Shown in pieces: positions 11,168 to 22,900 of a stretch of DNA of 64,000 nt; position 1 is the first letter of the stretch, and each line of letters opens with the position of its first letter. Under the pieces are notes generated by a model. The model worked only from the letters and a program-made list of their open reading frames with translations, had not been told where the DNA came from and ran no database searches. Made by a program: the position numbers and the translations under genes. Source of the DNA: Penelope pileata (Eukaryota; Chordata; Aves; Galliformes; Cracidae); the NCBI GenBank assembly GCA_013396635.1, contig WBMW01000144.1, forward strand, positions 842,900 to 906,899. Reading direction: 5' to 3'.

Positions 11168-13843
11168 GTGAGGTCGGGGGCGGCCGCGAGCGGTAGCGGA
11201 GCTGTGTGAGAAAGGCTGCCCTCGGCTGGGGCGGCCGCGGGGGCCGGGCCGCGGGCGGGGCTGCTGCTGGCGGCCGCCGGTGTCGGCGCGAAGCGCCCGG
11301 GCGGTGGTATCGCTGTGGTGCGGGGCCCGGGGGAGGTTACCCCGCAGCCTCCGCTGCTGCTTCAGCCGTGCCTCGTTGTGAAGGTGGATGCGAAATAGGG
11401 CAATGTGCTGTTTTAACAGTCTGAATGGAGGCAAAACTGTCATACGGCAGCACCCTGGAGGGACCGTGGTGTTGTGATCTGTGTGTCCCGGGGCTGGGAT
11501 ACACAGATCGGAACCAAATAGGAGCCCTGCACAGGACTGTGTTTCCGTTGTTGCTCTGTAGGTGAGATGCAGTGCTCTGTAGAGCAGTGTAGCGAAGCTG
11601 TGCTGGATGACCTGCTTTGAAAATCAGAGGTCGCTTAATCTGGGTTAGTCCCGGTGAACAAACACAAAGTTAGCTGAGCACAGCTCCCACATGTCTGCGC
11701 TACTCCTTGGTATTCGGTCTTGCTCAAGTATATGTACGACTCCGTTACGCATTACGCACAGCTTTATGGAAGAGGAAAACCCTTGGTACTGGTGCTTGGT
11801 TTCACTGTGATGATATCTTTGTGGTAGCTTGGCTGCCTGCTCTTCACGTGGTTTCTTGTAGGCTGGATGTTATATCAGGTTCTATTAGTACTTGTGCGTG
11901 CCCACCACACCTCGTATATATCTGTCTTTATTGAATATCAGGCCATTTTTTTATCTTTGTTTGATTCCTAGAGTAAGTCAAGAACATCTCGTGATAGCTA
12001 ATGTCAAATGCATGTATATTTCTTACTTTTTAGGGCCCTGATCCCCATGTCTCGCTACACAGATCATTTGTCAAATAAAAGCACACATTCTACCAAGTGG
12101 AAGGGATCAGCTAAATTTTATGAAGAAGTAACATCACTTACATTGTACTTCAGTACATATGTACAATGTAACGTACTGTACCCTTAGGTTGTGCCACCTA
12201 TGTCTCACTGTAGGTGGTGTCCCAATAGTTTAAGACTATTAGTTACATCTCTCTTTCCTTTTAGATACCATTTCAGGACTGATACTTTCTTAAAGAAGTT
12301 ATTTTATGAATCAAGCAGAGGAAAAGAGAAATGAAAGAAGAAAGGTGGGAAAGGGTGACATTGGTAAGGCTGTGTGTGCATTTGCTCTCAGAATAGTTCT
12401 GATCATTGGTCATTTTATATCTATGCTTTCTACATCTTATTGCTTAAGAAAAAATTAAAATGTTAAAAAAGCATATTTGCAAGGGTCTTGAAATCAAGTA
12501 GCAATGGATTAACTGAAGAAGTGAGAATACCAAAATCAGTTAAGTGCCTGCATTTGACTTTCTTGTATTTTCCTTTGTCATTTACAACAAAGCAGAAAAG
12601 CAAAAATGTGTATGTATTATTGCTCCCAGGTCATGGATTGTACAGAATGCATGGTTTTTAAACATTTAACAAACACTGAGGAAATGGTAAATACAGGAAG
12701 CTCTTCAGTACTTTATGTATTAAAGGAAGATGAGGAAAGGGTGATTTTTGTCCTCTGTTAGGCGTACAGCTGGATTTCAAAGGTTTACAGCTGTTTTTTC
12801 AGATTGCGTAGGCAATGAGAAGGTAATACTTGTTCATCATTTCGTTAAGAAGGAAGTTTCAGTTTTTGAGTCTTTAAATGGTGACCAGTGAATGAAGGAG
12901 CTGGTCTCAAAATATGCTTAGCATACATGATTGTTACTGTTCTTGGTTGAACTTGATTTCTTTCCCATCAAATATATATCCCTGTAATGTCATTAGTTTA
13001 TTGAATAATAGTGAATTAAATGTCTTGTGTATTTTTATTTCTTTCTTAATTTTCTTAACCATTTATACTGTGTTTATAATTTAGTGTGGTATGTACATGA
13101 ATGTATCATTTTTTTTCTCCATCACAGAATCTAATTTTTTAAGTATTGATAATATAGGCCAGAGACAGGTCCAGAAAACACAGTAAGCCAAGATTTCCAA
13201 TCTCTTCTGCCTTTTCAGGTACTGTGTGGTCTTCCAGGTATATGAGAAGTCATTGTGACCCACAGCGACTGGCAGGTAAGCTGTAGAACAAAAATTTGCA
13301 TTAATTCAGATAAGGCTTTTGTCCATTTCCAGGTGGTCTGCACTCCTTTATCAATTCAGTTATTCTAATCAATAGGAAAGGATGCTTAATACAAGAGTTT
13401 AGCATCTTAGAGATGACTATCAAGAAGTGGATGCTCATAGCATCAAATTAAAGCAAATGTTTATTATATTTTAAGTATAAGAAGTAATGATTTTGTGATT
13501 ATAAGGAGATTTTATCATACAAGAGCTGCTTCAAAGGCCAGGAGAAGTTAGGAAGAACCAAAGGAAATTTAGAAGTGAAAATTGAGGTATCTTATGTGTC
13601 CAGGTATTCAGTGTTTGAATCACACATTCTTTGATTGTGCATGATCTAGTTTTTTGCGCAAAGAGAAAAATGTTTTTACTATAGTTGCCATGTTTACAGT
13701 AGACTAAAATGTAAAGAGAAAGTTAATCAGCCTTACAGTTATTGATGTCATTTTGTATGGTTCACTGGCCAGTATCCTTTAAATTATTTGATTGATTGGC
13801 ATTGATAATGTCTGATAATTGTTATTTCTATTTTTTGTTACAG
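11168..13843 (+). other. CEP290: CEP290 intron 1
   Basis: This 2,676-nt intron holds the end of the CpG island and then AT-rich sequence. I see no exon, transposon or RNA gene. A cluster of three short inverted repeats lies at 12138-12240. Confidence 0.5.
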
Positions 13844-13966
13844 GAAAAACACTATAAAATCAATATGGCACCCATTTTAGATTGGAAGAAGCTTATGAGA
13901 GTTGATCCAGATGCTCTACCTTGTCAAGAGGAACTAGCAGACAGATTGCTAGAGACCCTGTCCAAG
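13844..13966 (+). CDS. CEP290: CEP290 E2 (start codon exon)
   Basis: Acceptor ttgttacag; 21 nt of leader, then ATG at 13865. It encodes residues 1-34, beginning MAPILDWKKLMRVDPDALPC, and ends at TCCAAG|gtactc, phase 0. The human exon 2 also has 34 codons. Confidence 0.95.
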
Positions 13967-16900
13967 GTACTCGAGGGGTAAACAGAGCATACGGGTTTTG
14001 CTATCCGTTCTTCCTAAAATGTCTCTAGTCTTTCACATGCATAAATGATTTATTCTGTGAATTTCATTGATATTTGTATAAAAACCCTGTTGTCTCTTCA
14101 GGTTGATGGGAAGGACTTGAAAAATGAAACTCCTGAGCAATTGATACATCTTTTTAAAATTACTCAGTCACTAATGAAGGTTTGTATTAATCCTCAATTT
14201 CAGTAATTCTGTAGATACATTTACTTATTTTTTATTTAAATGAAAGCATGATTACTCTTTTTTTTTTTTTTTTTGTGCTTCGAACATACCGGTTACTCCT
14301 AAGATAATTTATTTGCTAAATGAGTACATGAACCCAGGTAGATATTTGCAGCTGTTGGGATCATGGCATGTACCAGTGGGAAGTGCAGTGAAAAGAACAA
14401 GTGTTCTTATGTAGTTAAGGAATCATAGTTTTACATATGGAAAATGGAAACAAATATCTCAGAAATGAGTTAGATGTAATAAGTTATTATTAATGATTTT
14501 AACTTCAATCAAAGTTATTGTGATAGATTGATGTTTTGGAGTGATTTAAAAATGTCACTATGAGTGGAAGAAACTATCCTAAGACTGATCCTATAAATCT
14601 ATAGGATTTACTATAAATCTATCCTATAAATCCTATAAACCTACCTTGTATTTACTCATAAATGTACTGAAAACAAGAAGTAAGAGCAGCACAGGTCAGC
14701 ACATTGGTTTTAGAGAAGCTTTTTACTGTTTCTTATTCTCAGCTTTATGCTTTTGAATGTTGAGAGAGCTCCATTATAATAAATTACTGAAGAAGATATT
14801 TAAATAGTCTGAAATTCTTAATGTAAAGAAAAATAGAAGTGGTTTCATTTGTTTGAGGAAAAATATGATGTTCTTTTGTAAATGTTTTCATAATTCTAAA
14901 CATGAGTTCTGTGGGACACTCTCTTAGTTTGCATGAGTAATGAATCCTGCTTTCTTTGCTTACTATGTTTTTTTCCCAGATGAAAGCTCAAGAGGTAGAG
15001 CTAGCACTAGAAGAAGTTGAAAAAGCTGGGGAAGAGCAAGCCAAATGTGGTAAGCAAAACCTTTTTATACTCTTCATTAATTATTTGTTTAATTTATTTG
15101 TTAGGTTTATTTGTTTGTTTGCTTCTTGTTGTTTCTTTAAATTTAGGGAACTGAATAAAATACTGCCTGGTCTGTCGTCAGTTGCTTCAGTAAGGCCAAA
15201 TAGTTAAAGGATTAAGTTAATCATTGTTGCTTTGTGTACCTTGGTGGGTAACTCATTGTATCTGTTCTATTTTAACAGAAAATCTCTTTAAAACAAAGAT
15301 AATGAAGCTGGAAAATGAATTACAGGTATAAAATTGTTTTAATTCATAGAATGCTGGGGGGTTTTCTTGTTTTATTTATTTTTTTAACACCACTATTTTA
15401 ACCAGTTAAGGAGATATAATAGCCTTGAGTTTTAGTTAATACTTTTTTATTGTCTTTTGAATATTCACCAGCCTTATTTTTATAAACAGCAGTATATACA
15501 ACAAAATTTATTTCAGTAAGTCTCATTTTTTTTTAGTGATTTCTGTTTTTTGTTGAAAGAAGCTAGTGAGGCCTTCCTGTTCCATTTCCTGAACATAATT
15601 GTAGCATCTGCTCTGTTTTGTTTTTTTAATTTTATTTCTATTTTGAAGAACTATTTATGATGTCACTTTTATATTCTTAAGATGGCACAAAGATCTGCTG
15701 GCGGTCGTGATACTCGTTTTTTGCGTGATGAGATCCGCCAGCTGGAGAAACAAGTAGAACAAAAAGAGAGACAGTTAACAGATATAGAAAAGGAATTGGA
15801 AAAAGAGAAGAAAGTGAATGAACAGGTAAGAAAGGTGTCAGCTTGACATCTCTAAAGCAGTTTTGGAACGATGTTTGAAAGTTTAACGTTTTGAAAAGAG
15901 CCTCTGAAGTAAAAAACACTGATGAAATAAGGGCCGCTGTACATTCATTATCTGTTTCTTTTCTGGAGTTCTGTACTTTCATAGTGTCTGATGTTAGTAT
16001 TATATATATATGTATGTATTTACACCCACAATAAAGTTTTTATTACCTTATTCTAGCTTGCTCTTCGAAATGAAGATGCAGAAAATGAAAACATCAGATT
16101 AAGGAGAGAGGTTAGTAAAGAATAATTGCTGATTCACGTAGTATGTTTTACATTACTAGTTTTCTATATGATTTTTGATGCGCTGTGATATTCAGTTCTG
16201 TTCTGGAACATTTCCTAGCTACTGGTACAAAGAATTTAAGATATTTTAATCAGATTTCACAGATTATCATGGTTCTGTTTTGAAGAAACTTAGCTATTTG
16301 AGGTCAGGATCTGTATGTGCTTGAATTTACACAATTGTAAGAAATTATGCATTAATGTTATCTGGACTTTGTTTTTTTGAGTTTTTTGTATTTGTTTTAA
16401 ATGCTATTGACAAAAGGCCTTGATGAATAATAGACAGGATTCAGTTTATGCTTGCTGCTTTTGCTAAGAAACATTTCCTTACAAAATACCAGTAGTTAAT
16501 ACAAGAGTAAACTATTTCTTTAAGTAGTTCGGTAATACTAAATCTTTTCCTGAATTTTGTTTTTGTTTTTATACCTTTAACATCTGTAATCTAATAATAG
16601 ACAGTAGCAGTTAATATTCTGGTGTGAACTTGCAGATCATTCCTCAGGCCTTTTTATGTATGTGTGTTATGTATGTAACATACATGAACAGGTATATAGA
16701 AAATTCTGTTTTGTTTTTCTTTTATGTTGATTCCTATTTTAGTCTTTCTAAAGCAAAGATACTTTCTAATATTTTTCATGCTTTGTTCTTTTGGTCTTGT
16801 TCTCTCCTTTTTAATCTGAAGAAAAAACAAATAAAGAAAAAGGTGAGACGTCTAATTTTTTAAAAGCAGTCTGTAGGAGTTTAGATGATCTTTGACTATC

Positions 16901-19900
16901 GTAGCTCTTTGTGTTAGCTTGCTAGAAAAACAGCTTCATCTTAAACTTTTCAAAATAGATTGATTTTTGAATTGCTTTCTGTGCAGAATGAGCAATTGCG
17001 TCAAGATGTAGTTGACTATCAGAAACAAATAGATTCTCAACAGGAAACAGTTCTGTCACGAAGAGGAGATGATTCTGATTATAGATCCCAGTTGTCCAAA
17101 AAGAACTTTGAGCTTGTTCAGTATTTGGATGAAATTCAGGTAAAATGGATGCAGTTGAATATTTATTAGAATATACTGACAATAGTATTTTTCACAAAGG
17201 TATTCCAATTTACAGACCAAGACACGTGGAGTAAGGGAATTTGTAACACAGTTACAAATCACAGGTGCTGTGATGCATGTGCTCTCCATCTGTGACTGTT
17301 TGAAGTAATGAAGTTTAATGAAGTTACTGCCACTGGGAGATGTTTAGTGCTTAGTCACTGGGGTTTGTTGAAATTGAGGATCCAGAGGTGAAATACCCAT
17401 TTCTGGGTGAATTTGTACTTTAAAGTATTACATTTAAGGTAGCTTTCAATTTCTGGTTATTCAGGTGTTAAGATGCACGCTTTTTAAAAGCAGCATCTTC
17501 TTTAATTTTGCAGAATTTGACTGAAACTAATGAGAAATTAGACATTCAGAACCAAGAAATGAGAAAGAATCTTGAGGAATCAGTGCAAGAAATGGAGAAG
17601 ATGACTGATGAATACAATAAAATGAAACTAATTGTGCAGCAATCTGATATTGTTATGGATCAGTTAAGAAAGGAGAAAGAACAGTACAAATTTCAAGTAA
17701 GAATTTTCATATTATTGAATGTAATTTTTTTACTTTTATATTGTATTGTCATATTCTGGCTTAAGCTAAAAAATATTTAACATATGCAGTTAAAAACACA
17801 TACTCTGCTGCAATAACACATTCTGAAACCAATGTGATCTTTAAACTTGATCCAAATATTAAAACTTGATTGCAGATCACAAGATACTTTCCTACACTGT
17901 GTTAGTCATACTGTGTTCTTACAGCCAGATCTTTATCTTGCTTCTGTTATGATATTCTACTAAGTTGCATATGTTTGATGTAGTGAATTTAATTATGCAT
18001 GTTTTTTAAGTAAAACATTTCTTCGATATCATATTGATCCAAATTTCTAGGTTCAGGAGCTTTCAGACCAGCTGAAAGCAAAGAATGAGGAAGATGATCC
18101 GCTCATGGCAGCTGTAAATGCAAAAGTTGAAGAATGGAAGGTACTTTTAATATCTCTTTGATTATTTTTAAGAATTACTTCAAGTATTCTGATGTTATTT
18201 TATCTTCCTTTTTAGAAAATCTTAGCTTCAAAAGATGATGAGCTCATAGAATGTCAGCAAATGTTGTTTAACTTGCAAGAGGAAATGAAGATGGTCCGAC
18301 TTGACGTAGACAGAAACAGCATACTGGCCCTTCAGCAGGTACAGACTATATGATAAATTACATGCATAGAAATTACCATTTGGTAGGTAAGCTATTGACC
18401 AAATAGCTTACTCTTTCATAGTTCGCAAATAATACAGAAATACAGAATATGTATTACTCATATTTGAGAAATACGAGGCAGATTGATTTATTCCACTACA
18501 GAGTTAGCTTAACCTGTACAAAGGAAATGTCTCGTTCTGTATGAACTGAGTTTTTGGTAATCGGTACTGATACTTTTCATTTTTATCTTTTCTAATCATT
18601 CGCAGAATGATTGCTTTAACATCTAAGCATCCAAAATTTAATGTTAAATTATACTTTAGTTTATCTTCTAAAGCTGTCATGGAAGAAACCCTGCCTAGGG
18701 GTTTTATCTTCTGTATTCCTTTGTCTTGCCCAGTGCCATGCTGTTATAGTCTGTGGTTCAGTATGTGAGAGCTAGCTGAATTGATGTATTGCTTTTATTA
18801 GTCTAACATTAGATAATTCTTTATGATTTTTAATTTCCTTGGTTCATTTGAAAAACTTTAAAACATTCAAAAAATCTCCTATCCCTTTAGGAACCCTGGA
18901 AGGTACGTTATGGGCTTTTGTAGACTGAGCAGTGTAGTGAGGTGTATTTATGCAGTCTTACAGAACTAGGAACTGATCGCTTCTCAGTAGAAAAGAAAAG
19001 CAGCTTAAGTACGGTTTAGCCTCTGATGATCAGAAGATGAAAGCAGCTGAAAAAATCTTTAATAAGCAGTCATACAGACCATTTTCACCTGACTAGATGG
19101 CTGTAGAAGTAGCTTTTTGGGTGACAGTCACTAGCATGCCATTTTGAACAGTTCTATGGAAATAAACATGTCTTTAAAGAATGCATTTAAAAATTAAGTT
19201 ACTACATTGTGTTGTAACTCAACATGGACCAAGCTTGTTGCAGTTCAATTTATGCCCACATTTTAACGGGTTATGTTTAGTTTTTTACAACTGTGCTGAG
19301 CACTTTAGGTTTGAAATGTGATTATATTTTTCCTCTAAGAAAGCTTGAGATTTTGTTTTTCATAGCTTTGCTATAAAGTAAGATCAGCAACGCTTGAGAT
19401 TTTTATTTTATGTTTATGTGCTATAGCATTTCCAAGTCTTTTTTTTTTTTTTTTTTGGTTCATCACACCAGAAATAAAATTAAGCTCTTTGTGATATTTC
19501 TAAAATTCCTGTAAAAGCGTAGAAATAATATATTAGTGGCCTCTTTCACTATCTGTGTGCCTAAGGATTTGTATGCATGTAAAGCAAGATTTGATTTGAA
19601 TTTTTAGAAGTTGGATGATTTATTGAAAGTCAGTCTACAAAATACGTGTTATGTATGATTGATTGTTAGTCTTCCCAATCTCGAATGTATTTCTCATTTC
19701 CTACCACCTGTTAATGAGGAGGCAATAAGAAATCTGTTTGGTCTAAAACTTTTTATCATGCACTGGCTTAACTCTTAGAGATCTGTTCCAATTAAAATTG
19801 ATACACAAAAATAGTGCTTGTGTGTTTGTGTTGTTTGAATGCTTTATTTTTACTCTTTCTTTTGTTCTTTCTGCTTTGCCTTTATATACACAACTTCTAG

Positions 19901-22900
19901 ATAATATCTGAACTCTATTTTGTAAGTACAGTATATTTGCTTATTGTATAATTCTTTTTTTTCTTATGTTAGCTGCTTTTTATTTCTCATGTACTTCTGA
20001 AGAAATGTGGTGTTCTATCCTGGTAGTTTCCATGTCAGTAAACAATTTTTTTGGTAGAGCTTCTCTTTTTCTCTTTTTTTTTGAGTGTACAAGAGTGAGA
20101 TGATCAGTAGAGAAGAATTTCTTTAATAATTTTTTTTGTAGGGTGTGCAAGAGCGAGATGCTCAGATAAAGCTGCTTACTGAACAAGTTGAACAATATAC
20201 CAAAGAAATGGAACAAAATGCGTTTCTTATTGAGGAATTGAAAAATGATCTCCAGAAAGATAAAGGTAAGCTGGCCATGTTATTTTAAGGTATTTTAAAA
20301 GGAAATTAAGAAGCAACAAATTTCATAGAATCATTTGTGTTTGAAGGGACCTTTAAAAGTCATCTAGTCCAACTTCCCTGCAATGAAGAGGGACACCTAC
20401 AGCTAAATCAGGTTGCTCAGATCTTTGTTCAACCTGATCTTGAATATCTCCAGGGATGGAGCATCTACCACCTCTCTGGGGAGCCTGTTTCAGTGCTTCA
20501 CTACCCTTATTGTAAAAAAAAAAAACTTTCTTCTTATATCTAATCTAAATCTTCCCTGTTTTAGTTTGAAACAATTTCCCCTTGTCCTATCACAATAGAC
20601 CCAGCTGAAGAGTCTGTCTTCCTTTCTTATAGCCCCTTTACACAGCTGCTGTCAGATCTCCCTGAAACCATCTCTTCTTCAGGCTAAGCAGCCCCATCTC
20701 TCAGCCTTTTCTGTAGGGGAGGTGTATTCTTCAGACATATAGAAAAAATATTTGCAATATTTAATATTAATATGTAAATTTTTTGTTCATTTCCATTTAT
20801 CAGACATGCAAGAGTGGTTTAAATTTATTCACAGTACTTCAGTGGGCTATAAAGGTAATACAGTGCCTAATAAAACTAAACCTTGTCTTTATAGGTTGGA
20901 GTATAGCATACACGGACTCAGCTCTGTGAAGACTTGCAAATGATTAATAACATACAATTCAAAACAAATTCTGATGTCTTTTATGTGCATACTTCTTATA
21001 AGGGTTGTTTTAATGAACAATTGAAAAGAAAGCTCTTATGTAGCATTTTGTAATTACGTTCTTAAAAGATCAGATAATGAAGATCTCCTTTATAGCATCA
21101 TCTAAAGTCTTCCTTGATTAGATAGCAAGAATTTCTAACTGAATTGCAACCAGATCAATGTTTTCCTTTCCAGGTCTCTCATCTCTTGCTCAACAGAATC
21201 GTCTAGGAGAAATGCAAGAAAAATTAAAATTGCTGGAAGAGAGAACTAAGGAGGCTGAGAAATCAGCAGAACTAGCAGAAGCAGATGCTAGAGAAAAGGA
21301 CAAAGAACTTGTTGAGGCTCTGAAGCGAATGAAAGACTATGAACAGGTAAATTTGTCCAAGAGGACAGATTATTTCATCAGAATTTTAGCAGGTCATTTT
21401 CTCCTTGTATTTTATTGACTGTGTTCTAATTAAAAATTAATCAAATGTCTTCTAATGCTGCTTCTTTTTTCCTTTCGTAATACTTTCAATAATCACTGAT
21501 TGCAAGCAATTTGTTAACCGTATTTAACAACTTTTTCAAGTTGACATATGAATGTAGGCTTCTGTAAAACCCATTGAATTATACGTAAGAATGCATGCTT
21601 TTCCTTTCTTTCTTGCTCTTGCACCAGAGTGTTCATTGAATCATAGAATGGCTTTGGTTGGAGAGGGCATTAAAGATCATCTAATTCCAACCCCTCCGCC
21701 ATGGTCAGCAGGTGGCAACCCGCTAGATCAGGCCACCTAGAGCCCCAACCAACCTGGCCTTGAACATTTCCAGGGATGGGGCATCCACAGCTTCTCTGGA
21801 CAATTTCTTCCAGTGCACTACAACCCTCTGAGTAAAGAATTTCTGCCTAACATCTAAACTAAATTTCCCCTCTTTCAGTTTAAAGCCATTCCCCCTTGTT
21901 GCTATCTACCTGTGTAAAAAGTCAGTCACTCTCCTGCTTGTAGATTCCCTTCAAATATTGGAAGGCCGCAATGAAGTCTTCTCAGAGCCTTCTTTTATTT
22001 AGGCTAAACAAGCCCAGCTCCCTCAACCTTTCTTCATAGGAGAGGTGCTCCAGCCCTCTGATCATCTTTGTGGCCCTCCTCTGGACTCACTCCAACAGTT
22101 CTGCATCCTTCTTGTGCTGGACGCCACAGGCCTGGACACAATACTCCAGATGGGGCCTTACAAGGGCAGAGAAGAGGGGGACAATCACCTCCCTCTCCCT
22201 GCTCGCCCACCCCTCTTTTGATGCAGCACAGGATACTGTTGACCTTCCAGTCTGCAAGAGCACGCTGCTTGCTCATGTCCATCTTCTGTACAATAGGGCC
22301 CCCAGGTCCTTGGCACATCTGCTCCCAAGGAGTTCTTCTCCTGTTCTGTACACATACAGGATTGCCATGACCCAAGTGCAACACCTTGTAACTTGGCCTT
22401 CTTGAACCTCAATAGGTTCTTGTGGGCCCACTTTTCAAGCCTGTCCAGGTCCCTCTGGGTGGCATCTCTTCCTTCTGTTGTATCAGTTGCACCACCCAGC
22501 TTCGTGTCATCAGCAAACTTGCTGAGTGAACACTCAATCCCACAGTCACTGATGAAGGTGTTGAAGAGCACCAGTCCCAAGATGGGCCCCTGGGGGACAC
22601 CACTCATCACCAGCCTCCACCTGGACATATAGCTATTGACCACAACCCTCTGGCTGTGACCATCCAGCCAGTTCTTTATCCACTGAGTAGTTCACCCTTC
22701 AAATCTGTATCTGTCCAATTTAGAGATATAGATGTGTTGCGAGACCTTGTCAAAAGCCTTGCAGAAGTCCAAGTAGATGACATCACTTGCCTTTCCTTAG
22801 TTCACCGATGCCGTCACTCCATTATAAATGGCCACCAGATTGGTCAGGCACAATCTGCCCTTGGTGAAGCTGTGCTGGCTGTCTTGGATTGCCTCCTCAC

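Larger units (their letters stand above)
10260..11400. promoter_or_regulatory. CpG island, divergent TMTC3/CEP290 promoter
   Basis: The base composition changes abruptly from AT-rich to GC-rich with dense CG dinucleotides between about 10.26 and 11.40 kb. It lies between the 5' ends of two genes transcribed in opposite directions, which is the arrangement of CEP290 and TMTC3 in human. Visible elements are two ZNF143-like motifs (10874-10895, 10910-10931), an NRF1-like motif (10791-10802), several GC boxes and an ETS-like gcggaag (10740-10746). No TATA box is apparent, as expected for a housekeeping bidirectional promoter. Confidence 0.85.

Noticed and set aside
10260..11400. RFX X-box expected for a ciliary gene promoter
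   Set aside because: I looked for a GTNRCC-n-RGYAAC palindrome and found no convincing copy.
10688..11443. 251-codon minus-strand open frame across the promoter
   Set aside because: It lies in a CpG island where stop codons are rare, crosses both predicted transcription starts, is Arg/Pro/Ala-rich without motifs, and overlaps other long frames on both strands.
22068..22632. Plus-strand frames of 79-111 codons within CR1
   Set aside because: These are complements of the minus-strand CR1 ORF2 and 3' UTR, with no independent homology.
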